64,000 nt of DNA from Auanema rhodensis (Eukaryota; Nematoda; Chromadorea; Rhabditida; Rhabditidae). Positions 10,530 to 25,272 of the stretch are shown here, piece after piece. The number at the start of each line of letters is the position of its first letter. Within the stretch, counting starts at the first letter, position 1. The notes under the pieces were generated by a model. That model was not told where the DNA came from, did not search any database, and saw only the letters and a program-made list of their open reading frames with translations. The stretch is taken from NCBI GenBank assembly GCA_964057225.1, contig OZ059894.1, forward strand, positions 22,040,476 through 22,104,475, given 5' to 3'. The translations under genes were made by a program, and so were the position numbers.

Positions 10530-11582
10530 GCATCATTTTTCAAACGATCATAACTAATTTTTGTATTAAGCGTTTCTCAATGTAGTATAGTGCATTCGAT
10601 GCGGATTTTTAAGCTGCGTCGATCTGTGTTATCAGATTTGCGCTAGCTTGAAAATGCACCGAGATATCAACTGATATAAGTTGACACTTATATCCTCGAT
10701 TTTCACCCTGAAGAATTAATTTTTTCGTTGAATAACATTGTCCATCGTCTTTGCCTTAAAAACAGGAATCTAAAAACATCTACTTTTTGCTAAAATATTT
10801 TGAAATTTTTCGAAAAAATTTTTGTCAAAATGTTTTTGGAAGCAATGTTGAGTGTACATGGAAACTCAACATACACTAATGCATCATTTTTCAAACGATC
10901 ATAACTAATTTTTGTATCAAGCGTTTCTTGATGAAGTATAGTGCATTCGATGCGGTTTTTCAAGCTGCGTCGATCTGTGTTATCAGATTTGCGCTAGCTT
11001 AAAAATGCACCGAGATATCAACTGATATAAGTTCACACTTATATCCTCGATTTTCACCCTGAAGAATTAATTTTTTCGTTGAATAACCTTGTCTATCGTC
11101 TTTGCCTTGAAAAATGGAATCTAAAAACATCTACTTTTTGCTAAATTATTTTGAAATTTTTCGAAACAATTTTTGTCAAAATGTTTTTGGAAGCAATGTT
11201 GAGTGTACATGGAAACTCAACACACACTAATGCATCATTTTTCAAACGATCATAACTAATTTTTGTATTAAGCGTTTCTCAATGTTGTATAGTGCATTCG
11301 ATGCGGATTTTTAAGCTGCGTCGATCTGTGTTATCAGATTTGCGCTAGCTTAAAAATGCACCGAGATATCAACTGATATAAGTTCACACTTATATCCTCG
11401 ATTTTCACCCTGAAGAATTAATTTTTTCGTTGAATAACATTGTCTATCGTCTTTGCCTTGAAAAATGGAATCTAAAAACATCTACTTTTTGCTAAATTAT
11501 TTTGAAATTTTTCGAAAAAATTTTTGTCAAAATGTTTTTGGAAGCAATGTTGAGTGTACATGGAAACTCAACATACACTAAT

Positions 11583-13688
11583 GCATCATTTTTCAAACGA
11601 TCATAACTAATTTTTGTATCAAGCGTTTCTTGATGTAGTATAGTGCATTCGATGCGGATTTTTAAGCTGCGTCGATCTGTGTTATCAGATTTGCGCTAGC
11701 TTAAAAATGCACCGAGATATCAACTGATATAAGTTCACACTTATATCCTCGATTTTCACCCTGAAGAATTAATTTTTTCGTTGAATAACATTGTCTATCG
11801 TCTTTGCCTTGAAAAATGGAATCTAAAAACATCTACTTTTTGCTAAATTATTTTGAAATTTTTCGAAAAAATTTTTGTCAAAATGTTTTTTGAAGCAATG
11901 TTGAGTGTACATGGAAACTCAACATACACTAATGCATCATTTTTCAAACGAACATAACTAATTTTTGTATCAAGCGTTTCTCAATGTAGTATAGTGCATT
12001 CGATGCGGATTTTTAAGCTGCGTCGATCTGTGTTATCAAATTTGCGCTAGCTTCAAAATGCACCGAGATATCAACTGATATAAGTTCACACTTATATCCT
12101 CGATTTTCACCCTGAAGAATTAATTTTTTCGTTGAATAACATTGTCCATCGTCTTTGCCTTAAAAACAGGAATCTAAAAACATCTACTTTTTGCTAAATT
12201 ATTATGAAATTTTTCGAAAACATTTTTGTCAAAATGTTTTTGGAAGCAATGTTGAGTGTACATGGAAACTCAACATACACTAATGCATCATTTTTCAAAC
12301 GATCATAACTAATTTTTGTATTAAGCGTTTCTCAATGTAGTATAGTGCATTCGATGCGGATTTTTAAGCTGCGTCGATCTGTGTTATCAGATTTGCGCTA
12401 GCTTAAAAATGCACCGAGATATCAACTGATATAAGTTCACACTTATATCCTCGATTTTCACCCTGAAGAATCAATTTTTTCGTTGAATAACATTGTCCAT
12501 CGTCTTTGCCTCAAAAAAAGGAATCTAAAAACATCTACTTTTTGCTAAATTATTTTGAAATTTTTCGAAAAAATTTTTGTCAAAATGTTTTTTGAAGCAA
12601 TGTTGAGTGTACATGGAAACTCAACACACACTAATGCATCATTTTTCAAACGATCATAACTAATTTTTGTATTAAGCGTTTCTCAATGTTGTATAGTGCA
12701 TTCGATGCGGATTTTTAAGCTGCGTCGATCTGTGTTATCAGATTTGCGCTAGCTTAAAAATGCACCGAGATATCAACTGATATAAGTTCACACTTATATC
12801 CTCGATTTTCACCCTGAAGAATTAATTTTTTCGTTGAATAACATTGTCTATCGTCTTTGCCTTGAAAAATGGAATCTAAAAACATCTACTTTTTGCTAAA
12901 TTATTTTGAAATTTTTCGAAAAAATTTTTGTCAAAATGTTTTTGGAAGCAATGTTGAGTGTACATGGAAACTCAACATACACTAATGCATCATTTTTCAA
13001 ACGATCATAACTAATTTTTGTATCAAGCGTTTCTTGATGTAGTATAGTGCATTCGATGCGGATTTTTAAGCTGCGTCGATCTGTGTTATCAGATTTGCGC
13101 TAGCTTAAAAATGCACCGAGATATCAACTGATATAAGTTCACACTTATATCCTCGATTTTCACCCTGAAGAATCAATTTTTTCGTTGAATAACATTGTCC
13201 ATCGTCTTTGCCTCAAAAAAAGGAATCTAAAAACATCTACTTTTTGCTAAATTATTTTGAAATTTTTCGAAAAAATTTTTGTCAAAATGTTTTTTGAAGC
13301 AATGTTGAGTGTACATGGAAACTCAACACACACTAATGCATCATTTTTCAAACGATCATAACTAATTTTTGTATTAAGCGTTTCTCAATGTTGTATAGTG
13401 CATTCGATGCGGATTTTTAAGCTGCGTCGATCTGTGTTATCAGATTTGCGCTAGCTTAAAAATGCACCGAGATATCAACTGATATAAGTTCACACTTATA
13501 TCCTCGATTTTCACCCTGAAGAATTAATTTTTTCGTTGAATAACATTGTCCATCGTCTTTGCCTTAAAAACAGGAATCTAAAAACATCTACTTTTTGCTA
13601 AAATATTTTGAAATTTTTCGAAAAAATTTTTGTCAAAATGTTTTTGGAAGCAATGTTGAGTGTACATGGAAACTCAACATACACTAAT
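11583..13688. repeat. 7-monomer HOR, first copy (m34-m39 shared core)
   Basis: Six consecutive monomers (tcttgatg+tctatcg; cgaacataact+acagg; aatcaa+cctcaaaaaaagg; gttgtata; tcttgatg+cctcaaaaaaagg; gttgtata+acagg+gctaaaatatt) recur in the same order 2457 bp downstream. With the preceding monomer (m33), the repeating unit is seven monomers. Confidence 0.9.
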
Positions 13689-14039
13689 GCATCATTTTTC
13701 AAACGATCATAACTAATTTTTGTATCAAGCGTTTCTCAATGTTGTATAGTGCATTCGATGCGGATTTTTAAGCTGCGTCGATCTGTGTTATCAGATTTGC
13801 GCTAGCTTAAAAATGCACCGAGATATCAACTGATATAAGTTCACACTTATATCCTCGATTTTCACCCTGAAGAATTAATTTTTTTGTTGAATAACATTGT
13901 CTATCGTCTTTGCCTTGAAAAATGGAATCTAAAAACATCTACTTTTTGCTAAATTATTTTGAAATTTTTCGAAAAAATTTTTGTCAAAATGTTTTTGGAA
14001 GCAATGTTGAGTGTACATGGAAACTCAACATACACTAAT

Positions 14040-16146
14040 GCATCATTTTTCAAACGATCATAACTAATTTTTGTATCAAGCGTTTCTTGATGTAGTATAG
14101 TGCATTCGATGCGGATTTTTAAGCTGCGTCGATCTGTGTTATCAGATTTGCGCTAGCTTAAAAATGCACCGAGATATCAACTGATATAAGTTCACACTTA
14201 TATCCTCGATTTTCACCCTGAAGAATTAATTTTTTCGTTGAATAACATTGTCTATCGTCTTTGCCTTGAAAAATGGAATCTAAAAACATCTACTTTTTGC
14301 TAAATTATTTTGAAATTTTTCGAAAAAATTTTTGTCAAAATGTTTTTTGAAGCAATGTTGAGTGTACATGGAAACTCAACATACACTAATGCATCATTTT
14401 TCAAACGAACATAACTAATTTTTGTATCAAGCGTTTCTCAATGTAGTATAGTGCATTCGATGCGGATTTTTAAGCTGCGTCGATCTGTGTTATCAAATTT
14501 GCGCTAGCTTCAAAATGCACCGAGATATCAACTGATATAAGTTCACACTTATATCCTCGATTTTCACCCTGAAGAATTAATTTTTTCGTTGAATAACATT
14601 GTCCATCGTCTTTGCCTTAAAAACAGGAATCTAAAAACATCTACTTTTTGCTAAATTATTATGAAATTTTTCGAAAAAATTTTTGTCAAAATATTTTTGG
14701 AAGCAATGTTGAGTGTACATGGAAACTCAACATACACTAATGCATCATTTTTCAAACGATCATAACTAATTTTTGTATTAAGCGTTTCTCAATGTAGTAT
14801 AGTGCATTCGATGCGGATTTTTAAGCTGCGTCGATCTGTGTTATCAGATTTGCGCTAGCTTAAAAATGCACCGAGATATCAACTGATATAAGTTCACACT
14901 TATATCCTCGATTTTCACCCTGAAGAATCAATTTTTTCGTTGAATAACATTGTCCATCGTCTTTGCCTCAAAAAAAGGAATCTAAAAACATCTACTTTTT
15001 GCTAAATTATTTTGAAATTTTTCGAAAAAATTTTTGTCAAAATGTTTTTTGAAGCAATGTTGAGTGTACATGGAAACTCAACACACACTAATGCATCATT
15101 TTTCAAACGATCATAACTAATTTTTGTATTAAGCGTTTCTCAATGTTGTATAGTGCATTCGATGCGGATTTTTAAGCTGCGTCGATCTGTGTTATCAGAT
15201 TTGCGCTAGCTTAAAAATGCACCGAGATATCAACTGATATAAGTTCACACTTATATCCTCGATTTTCACCCTGAAGAATTAATTTTTTCGTTGAATAACA
15301 TTGTCTATCGTCTTTGCCTTGAAAAATGGAATCTAAAAACATCTACTTTTTGCTAAATTATTTTGAAATTTTTCGAAAAAATTTTTGTCAAAATGTTTTT
15401 GGAAGCAATGTTGAGTGTACATGGAAACTCAACATACACTAATGCATCATTTTTCAAACGATCATAACTAATTTTTGTATCAAGCGTTTCTTGATGTAGT
15501 ATAGTGCATTCGATGCGGATTTTTAAGCTGCGTCGATCTGTGTTATCAGATTTGCGCTAGCTTAAAAATGCACCGAGATATCAACTGATATAAGTTCACA
15601 CTTATATCCTCGATTTTCACCCTGAAGAATCAATTTTTTCGTTGAATAACATTGTCCATCGTCTTTGCCTCAAAAAAAGGAATCTAAAAACATCTACTTT
15701 TTGCTAAATTATTTTGAAATTTTTCGAAAAAAATTTTTGTCAAAATGTTTTTTGAAGCAATGTTGAGTGTACATGGAAACTCAACACACACTAATGCATC
15801 ATTTTTCAAACGATCATAACTAATTTTTGTATTAAGCGTTTCTCAATGTTGTATAGTGCATTCGATGCGGATTTTTAAGCTGCGTCGATCTGTGTTATCA
15901 GATTTGCGCTAGCTTAAAAATGCACCGAGATATCAACTGATATAAGTTCACACTTATATCCTCGATTTTCACCCTGAAGAATTAATTTTTTCGTTGAATA
16001 ACATTGTCCATCGTCTTTGCCTTAAAAACAGGAATCTAAAAACATCTACTTTTTGCTAAAATATTTTGAAATTTTTCGAAAAAATTTTTGTCAAAATGTT
16101 TTTGGAAGCAATGTTGAGTGTACATGGAAACTCAACATACACTAAT
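14040..16146. repeat. 7-monomer HOR, second copy (m41-m46 shared core)
   Basis: Ordered match to 11583-13688 at +2457 bp. For example, the a of cgaacataact is at 11951 and 14408. It differs by single substitutions (aaaatattttt in m42) and the extra A in m45. The monomer before it (m40) has drifted from m33, with tcaagcg and a unique tttttttgttg. Confidence 0.9.
15444..15795. repeat. 352-bp monomer variant (m45)
   Basis: Seven As instead of six at 15727-15733 (cgaaaaaaattttt). It is the only 1-bp gain seen and restores the phase lost at m27. A homopolymer length change can be real slippage or an assembly/read error. Confidence 0.85.
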
Positions 16147-16497
16147 GCATCATTTTTCAAACGATCATAACTAATTTTTGTATCAAGCGTTTCTTGATGT
16201 AGTATAGTGCATTCGATGCGGATTTTTAAGCTGCGTCGATCTGTGTTATCAGATTTGCGCTAGCTTAAAAATGCACCGAGATATCAACTGATATAAGTTC
16301 ACACTTATATCCTCGATTTTCACCCTGAAGAATTAATTTTTTCGTTGAATAACCTTGTCTATCGTCTTTGCCTTGAAAAATGGAATCTAAAAACATCTAC
16401 TTTTTGCTAAATTATTATGAAATTTTTCGAAAAAATTTTTGTCAAAATGTTTTTGGAAGCAATGTTGAGTGTACATGGAAACTCAACATACACTAAT

Positions 16498-17901
16498 GCA
16501 TCATTTTTCAAACGATCATAACTAATTTTTGTATTAAGCGTTTCTCAATGTTGTATAGTGCATTCGATGCGGATTTTTAAGCTGCGTCGATCTGTGTTAT
16601 CAGATTTGCGCTAGCTTAAAAATGCACCGAGATATCAACTGATATAAGTTCACACTTATATCCTCGATTTTCACCCTGAAGAATTAATTTTTTCGTTGAA
16701 TAACATTGTCTATCGTCTTTGCCTTGAAAAATGGAATCTAAAAACATCTACTTTTTGCTAAATTATTTTGAAATTTTTCGAAAAAATTTTTGTCAAAATG
16801 TTTTTGGAAGCAATGTTGAGTGTACATGGAAACTCAACATACACTAATGCATCATTTTTCAAACGATCATAACTAATTTTTGTATTAAGCGTTTCTCAAT
16901 GTAGTATAGGGCATTCGATGCGGATTTTTAAGCTGCGTCGATCTGTGTTATCAGATTTGCGCTAGCTTAAAAATGCACCGAGATATCAACTGATATAAGT
17001 TCACACTTATATCCTCGATTTTCACCCTGAAGAATTAATTTTTTCGTTGAATAACCTTGTCTATCGTCTTTGCCTTGAAAAATGGAATCTAAAAACATCT
17101 ACTTTTTGCTAAATTATTATGAAATTTTTCGAAAAAATTTTTGTCAAAATGTTTTTGGAAGCAATGTTGAGTGTACATGGAAACTCAACATACACTAATG
17201 CATCATTTTTCAAACGATCATAACTAATTTTTGTATTAAGCGTTTCTCAATGTTGTATAGTGCATTCGATGCGGATTTTTAAGCTGCGTCGATCTGTGTT
17301 ATCAGATTTGCGCTAGCTTAAAAATGCACCGAGATATCAACTGATATAAGTTCACACTTATATCCTCGATTTTCACCCTGAAGAATTAATTTTTTCGTTG
17401 AATAACATTGTCTATCGTCTTTGCCTTGAAAAATGGAATCTAAAAACATCTACTTTTTGCTAAATTATTTTGAAATTTTTCGAAAAAATTTTTGTCAAAA
17501 TGTTTTTGGAAGCAATGTTGAGTGTACATGGAAACTCAACATACACTAATGCATCATTTTTCAAACGATCATAACTAATTTTTGTATTAAGCGTTTCTCA
17601 ATGTAGTATAGGGCATTCGATGCGGATTTTTAAGCTGCGTCGATCTGTGTTATCAGATTTGCGCTAGCTTAAAAATGCACCGAGATATCAACTGATATAA
17701 GTTCACACTTATATCCTCGATTTTCACCCTGAAGAATTAATTTTTTCGTTGAATAACATTGTCTATCGTCTTTGCCTTGAAAAATGGAATCTAAAAACAT
17801 CTACTTTTTGCTAAATTATTTTGAAATTTTTCGAAAAAATTTTTGTCAAAATGTTTTTGGAAGCAATGTTGAGTGTACATGGAAACTCAACATACACTAA
17901 T
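16498..17901. repeat. Dimer HOR (702 bp), m48-m49 and m50-m51
   Basis: A gttgtata monomer is followed by one with the rare gtatagggcattcg. The pair repeats at exactly 702 bp. m49 has aaccttg and attattatg, and m51 has the common aacattg and attattttg, so the two dimers have already diverged. Confidence 0.82.
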
Positions 17902-19656
17902 GCATCATTTTTCAAACGATCATAACTAATTTTTGTATCAAGCGTTTCTTGATGTAGTATAGTGCATTCGATGCGGATTTTTAAGCTGCGTCGATCTGTG
18001 TTATCAGATTTGCGCTAGCTTAAAAATGCACCGAGATATCAACTGATATAAGTTCACACTTATATCCTCGATTTTCACCCTGAAGAATTAATTTTTTCGT
18101 TGAATAACATTGTCCATCGTCTTTGCCTTAAAAACAGGAATCTAAAAACATCTACTTTTTGCTAAAATATTTTGAAATTTTTCGAAAAAATTTTTGTCAA
18201 AATGTTTTTGGAAGCAATGTTGAGTGTACATGGAAACTCAACATACACTAATGCATCATTTTTCAAACGATCATAACTAATTTTTGTATCAAGCGTTTCT
18301 TGATGTAGTATAGTGCATTCGATGCGGATTTTTAAGCTGCGTCGATCTGTGTTATCAGATTTGCGCTAGCTTAAAAATGCACCGAGATATCAACTGATAT
18401 AAGTTCACACTTATATCCTCGATTTTCACCCTGAAGAATTAATTTTTTCGTTGAATAACCTTGTCTATCGTCTTTGCCTTGAAAAATGGAATCTAAAAAC
18501 ATCTACTTTTTGCTAAATTATTTTGAAATTTTTCGAAAAAATTTTTGTCAAAATGTTTTTGGAAGCAATGTTGAGTGTACATGGAAACTCAACACACACT
18601 AATGCATCATTTTTCAAACGATCATAACTAATTTTTGTATTAAGCGTTTCTCAATGTTGTATAGTGCATTCGATGCGGATTTTTAAGCTGCGTCGATCTG
18701 TGTTATCAGATTTGCGCTAGCTTAAAAATGCACCGAGATATCAACTGATATAAGTTCACACTTATATCCTCGATTTTCACCCTGAAGAATTAATTTTTTC
18801 GTTGAATAACATTGTCTATCGTCTTTGCCTTGAAAAATGGAATCTAAAAACATCTACTTTTTGCTAAATTATTTTGAAATTTTTCGAAAAAATTTTTGTC
18901 AAAATGTTTTTTGAAGCAATGTTGAGTGTACATGGAAACTCAACATACACTAATGCATCATTTTTCAAACGAACATAACTAATTTTTGTATCAAGCGTTT
19001 CTCAATGTAGTATAGTGCATTCGATGCGGATTTTTAAGCTGCGTCGATCTGTGTTATCAAATTTGCGCTAGCTTCAAAATGCACCGAGATATCAACTGAT
19101 ATAAGTTCACACTTATATCCTCGATTTTCACCCTGAAGAATTAATTTTTTCGTTGAATAACATTGTCCATCGTCTTTGCCTCAAAAAAAGGAATCTAAAA
19201 ACATCTACTTTTTGCTAAATTATTTTGAAATTTTTCGAAAAAATTTTTGTCAAAATGTTTTTTGAAGCAATGTTGAGTGTACATGGAAACTCAACATACA
19301 CTAATGCATCATTTTTCAAACGAACATAACTAATTTTTGTATCAAGCGTTTCTCAATGTAGTATAGTGCATTCGATGCGGATTTTTAAGCTGCGTCGATC
19401 TGTGTTATCAAATTTGCGCTAGCTTAAAAATGCACCGAGATATCAACTGATATAAGTTCACACTTATATCCTCGATTTTCACCCTGAAGAATTAATTTTT
19501 TCGTTGAATAACATTGTCCATCGTCTTTGCCTTAAAAACAGGAATCTAAAAACATCTACTTTTTGCTAAATTATTATGAAATTTTTCGAAAAAATTTTTG
19601 TCAAAATGTTTTTGGAAGCAATGTTGAGTGTACATGGAAACTCAACATACACTAAT

Positions 19657-22600
19657 GCATCATTTTTCAAACGATCATAACTAATTTTTGTATTAAGCGT
19701 TTCTCAATGTAGTATAGTGCATTCGATGCGGATTTTTAAGCTGCGTCGATCTGTGTTATCAGATTTGCGCTAGCTTAAAAATGCACCGAGATATCAACTG
19801 ATATAAGTTCACACTTATATCCTCGATTTTCACCATGAAGAATTAATTTTTTCGTTGAATAACATTGTCCATCGTCTTTGCCTTGAAAAAAGGAATCTAA
19901 AAACATCTACTTTTTGCTGAATTATTTTGAAATTTTTCGAAAAAATTTTTGTCAAAATGTTTTTGGAAGCAATGTTGAGTGTACATGAAAACTCAACATA
20001 CACTAATGCATCATTTTTCAAACGATCATAACTAATTTTTGTATCAAACGTTTCTCAATGTAGTATTGTGCATTCGATGCGGATTTTTAAGCTGCGTCGA
20101 TCTGTGTTATCAGATTTGCGCTAGCTTAAAAATGCACCGAGATATCAACTGATATAAGTTCACACTTATATCCTCGATTTTCACCCTGAAGAATTAATTT
20201 TTTCGTTGAATAACATTGTCCATCGTCTTTGCCTTGAAAAAAGGAATCTAAAAACATCTACTTTTTGCTGAATTATTTTGAAATTTTTCGAAAAAATTTT
20301 TGTCAAAATGTTTTTGGAAGCAATGTTGAGTGTACATGGAAACTCAACATACACTAATGCATCATTTTTCAAACGATCATAACTAATTTTTGTATTAAGC
20401 GTTTCTCAATGTAGTATAGTGCATTCGATGCGGATTTTTAAGCTGCGTCGATCTGTGTTATAAGATTTGCGCTAGCTTAAAAATGCACCGAGATATCAAC
20501 TGATATAAGTTTACACTTATATCCTCGATTTTCACCCTGAAGAATTAATTTTTTCGTTGAATAACATTGTCCATCGTCTTTGCCTTGAAAAATGGAATCT
20601 AAAAACATCTACTTTTTGCTAAATTATTTTGAAATTTTTCGAAAAAATTTTTGTCAAAATGTTTTTGGAAGCAATGTTGAGTGTACATGGAAACTCAACA
20701 CACACTAATGCATCATTTTTCAAACGATCATAACTAATTTGTGTATTAAGCGTTTCTCAATGTAGTATAGTGCATTCGATGCGGATTTTTAAGCTGCGTC
20801 GATCTGTGTTATCAGATTTGCGCTAGCTTAAAAATGCACCGAGATATCAACTGATATAAGTTCACACTTATATCCTCGATTTTCACCCTGAAGAATTAAT
20901 TTTTTCGTTGAATAACATTGTCCATCGTCTTTGCCTTGAAAAAAGGAATCTAAAAACATCTACTTTTTGCTAAATTATTTTGAAATTTTTCGAAAAAATT
21001 TTTGTCAAAATGTTTTTGGAAGCAATGTTGAGTGTACATGGAAACTCAACATACACTAATGCATCATTTTTCAAACGATCATAACTAATTTGTGTATTAA
21101 GCGTTTCTCAATGTAGTATAGTGCATTCGATGCGGATTTTTAAGCTGCGTCGATCTGTGTTATCAGATTTGCGCTAGCTTAAAAATGCACCGAGATATCA
21201 ACTGATATAAGTTCACACTTATATCCTCGATTTTCACCCTGAAGAATTAATTTTTTCGTTGAATAACATTGTCCATCGTCTTTGCCTTAAAAAAAGGAAT
21301 CTAAAAACATCTACTTTTTGCTAAATTATTTTGAATTTTTTCGAAAAAATTTTTGTCAAAATGTTTTTGGAAGCAATGTTGAGTGTACATGGAAACTCAA
21401 CATACACTAATGCATCATTTTTCAAACGATCATAACTAATTTTTGTATCAAACGTTTCTCAATGTAGTATAGTGCATTCGATGCGGATTTTTAAGCTGCG
21501 TCGATCTGTGTTATCAGATTTGCGCTAGCTTAAAAATGCACCGAGATATCAACTGATATAAGTTCACACTTATATCCTCGATTTTCACCCTGAAGAATTA
21601 ATTTTTTCGTTGAATAACATTGTCCATCGTCTTTGCCTTGAAAAAAGGAATCTAAAAACATCTACTTTTTGCTGAATTATTTTGAAATTTTTCGAAAAAA
21701 TTTTTGTCAAAATGTTTTTGGAAGCAATGTTGAGTGTACATGGAAACTCAACATACACTAATGCATCATTTTTCAAACGATCATAACTAATTTGTGTATT
21801 AAGCGTTTCTCAATGTAGTATAGTGCATTCGATGCGGATTTTTAAGCTGCGTCGATCTGTGTTATCAGATTTGCGCTAGCTTAAAAATGCACCGAGATAT
21901 CAACTGATATAAGTTCACACTTATATCCTCGATTTTCACCCTGAAGAATTAATTTTTTCGTTGAATAACATTGTCCATCGTCTTTGCCTTGAAAAAAGGA
22001 ATCTAAAAACATCTACTTTTTGCTAAATTATTTTGAAATTTTTCGAAAAAATTTTTGTCAAAATGTTTTTGGAAGCAATGTTGAGTGTACATGGAAACTC
22101 AACATACACTAATGCATCATTTTTCAAACGATCATAACTAATTTGTGTATTAAGCGTTTCTCAATGTAGTATAGTGCATTCGATGCGGATTTTTAAGCTG
22201 CGTCGATCTGTGTTATCAGATTTGCGCTAGCTTAAAAATGCACCGAGATATCAACTGATATAAGTTCACACTTATATCCTCGATTTTCACCCTGAAGAAT
22301 TAATTTTTTCGTTGAATAACATTGTCCATCGTCTTTGCCTTAAAAAAAGGAATCTAAAAACATCTACTTTTTGCTAAATTATTTTGAAATTTTTCGAAAA
22401 AATTTTTGTCAAAATGTTTTTGGAAGCAATGTTGAGTGTACATGGAAACTCAACATACACTAATGCATCATTTTTCAAACGATCATAACTAATTTTTGTA
22501 TCAAACGTTTCTCAATGTAGTATAGTGCATTCGATGCGGATTTTTAAGCTGCGTCGATCTGTGTTATCAGATTTGCGCTAGCTTAAAAATGCACCGAGAT

Positions 22601-25272
22601 ATCAACTGATATAAGTTCACACTTATATCCTCGATTTTCACCCTGAAGAATTAATTTTTTCGTTGAATAACATTGTCCATCGTCTTTGCCTTGAAAAAAG
22701 GAATCTAAAAACATCTACTTTTTGCTGAATTATTTTGAAATTTTTCGAAAAAATTTTTGTCAAAATGTTTTTGGAAGCAATGTTGAGTGTACATGGAAAC
22801 TCAACATACACTAATGCATCATTTTTCAAACGATCATAACTAATTTTTGTATTAAGCGTTTCTCAATGTAGTATAGTGCATTCGATGCGGATTTTTAAGC
22901 TGCGTCGATCTGTGTTATCAGATTTGCGCTAGCTTAAAAATGCACCGAGATATCAACTGATATAAGTTCACACTTATATCCTCGATTTTCACCCTGAAGA
23001 ATTAATTTTTTCGTTGAATAACATTGTCCATCGTCTTTGCCTTAAAAAAAGGAATCTAAAAACATCTACTTTTTGCTAAATTATTTTGAAATTTTTCGAA
23101 AAAATTTTTGTCAAAATGTTTTTGGAAGCAATGTTGAGTGTACATGGAAACTCAACATACACTAATGCATCATTTTTCAAACGATCATAACTAATTTTTG
23201 TATCAAACGTTTCTCAATGTAGTATAGTGCATTCGATGCGGATTTTTAAGCTGCGTCGATCTGTGTTATCAGATTTGCGCTAGCTTAAAAATGCACCGAG
23301 ATATCAACTGATATAAGTTCACACTTATATCCTCGATTTTCACCCTGATGAATTAATTTTTTCGTTGAATAACATTGTCCATCGTCTTTGCCTTGAAAAA
23401 AGGAATCTAAAAACATCTACTTTTTGCTGAATTATTTTGAAATTTTTCGAAAAAATTTTTGTCAAAATGTTTTTGGAAGCAATGTTGAGTGTACATGGAA
23501 ACTCAACATACACTAATGCATCATTTTTCAAACGATCATAACTAATTTGTGTATTAAGCGTTTCTCAATGTAGTATAGTGCATTCGATGCGGATTTTTAA
23601 GCTGCGTCGATCTGTGTTATCAGATTTGCGCTAGCTTAAAAATGCACCGAGATATCAACTGATATAAGTTCACACTTATATCCTCGATTTTCACCCTGAA
23701 GAATTAATTTTTTCGTTGAATAACATTGTCCATCGTCTTTGCCTTAAAAAAAGGAATCTAAAAACATATACTTTTTGCTAAATTATTTTGAAATTTTTCG
23801 AAAAAATTTTTGTCAAAATGTTTTTGGAAGCAATGTTGAGTGTACATGGAAACTCAACATACACTAATGCATCATTTTTCAAACGATCATAACTAATTTT
23901 TGTATCAAACGTTTCTCAATGTAGTATAGTGCATTCGATGCGGATTTTTAAGCTGCGTCGATCTGTGTTATCAGATTTGCGCTAGCTTAAAAATGCACCG
24001 AGATATCAACTGATATAAGTTCACACTTATATCCTCGATTTTCACCCTGAAGAATTAATTTTTTCGTTGAATAACATTGTCCATCGTCTTTGCCTTGAAA
24101 AAAGGAATCTAAAAACATCTACTTTTTGCTGAATTATTTTGAAATTTTTCGAAAAAATTTTTGTCAAAATGTTTTTGGAAGCAATGTTGAGTGTACATGG
24201 AAACTCAACATACACTAATGCATCATTTTTCAAACGATCATAACTTATTTTTGTATTAAGCGTTTCTCAATGTAGTATAGTGCATTCGTTGCGGATTTTT
24301 AAGCTGCGTCGATCTGTGTTATCAGATTTGCGCTAGCTTAAAAATGCACCGAGATATCAACTGATATAAGTTCACACTTATATCCTCGATTTTCACCCTG
24401 AAGAATTAATTTTTTCGTTGAATAACATTGTCCATCGTCTTTGCCTTAAAAAAAGGAATCTAAAAACATCTACTTTTTGCTGAATTATTTTGAAATTTTT
24501 CGAAAAAATTTTTGTCAAAATGTTTTTGGAAGCAATGTTGAGTGTACATGGAAACTCAACATACACTAATGCATCATTTTTCAAACGATCATAACTTATT
24601 TTTGTATTAAGCGTTTCTCAATGTAGTATAGTGCATTCGTTGCGGATTTTTAAGCTGCGTCGATCTGTGTTATCAGATTTGCGCTAGCTTAAAAATGCAC
24701 CGAGATATCAACTGATATAAGTTCACACTTATATCCTCGATTTTCACCCTGAAGAATTAATTTTTTCGTTGAATAACATTGTCCATCGTCTTTGCCTTAA
24801 AAAAAGGAATCTAAAAACATCTACTTTTTGCTAAATTATTTTGAAATTTTTCGAAAAAATTTTTGTCAAAATGTTTTTGGAAGCAATGTTGAGTGTACAT
24901 GGAAACTCAACATACACTAATGCATCATTTTTCAAACGATCATAACTAATTTTTGTATCAAACGTTTCTCAATGTAGTATAGTGCATTCGATGCGGATTT
25001 TTAAGCTGCGTCGATCTGTGTTATCAGATTTGCGCTAGCTTAAAAATGCACCGAGATATCAACTGATATAAGTTCACACTTATATCCTCGATTTTCACCC
25101 TGAAGAATTAATTTTTTCGTTGAATAACATTGTCCATCGTCTTTGCCTTGAAAAAAGGAATCTAAAAACATCTACTTTTTGCTGAATTATTTTGAAATTT
25201 TTCGAAAAAATTTTTGTCAAAATGTTTTTGGAAGCAATGTTGAGTGTACATGGAAACTCAACATACACTAAT
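19657..25272. repeat. Dimer/trimer satellite domain, m57-m72
   Basis: The regular partner is a tcaaacg monomer with gaaaaaagg and gctgaatt (m58, m62, m65, m67, m69, m72), separated by one or two ttaagcg monomers with ttaaaaaaagg or gaaaaaagg and gctaaatt. m60-m62 and m63-m65 form a clear 1053-bp trimer pair at 20710-22815. Later the period is mostly two. Private changes: caccatgaag and tacatgaaaact in m57, gtagtattgtg in m58, ttataagatt in m59, gaattttttcg in m61, ccctgatgaa in m67. Confidence 0.88.

Larger units (their letters stand above)
10530..19656. repeat. Subfamily 'B' satellite domain, m31-m56
   Basis: Twenty-six monomers with states rare or absent elsewhere: tcaagcgtttcttgatg, gttgtata (55 t), tctatcg (213 t), ccttaaaaacagg, cctcaaaaaaagg with aatcaa, gttttttgaagc and cgaacataact with atcaaatt. 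None contains the gctgaatt state at 263, so none has the 63-codon open frame. The boundary with m57 is sharp (gaaaaaagg with gctgaatt). Outside this domain these states reappear mainly at m132-m134 and their copy m155-m156. Confidence 0.92.
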
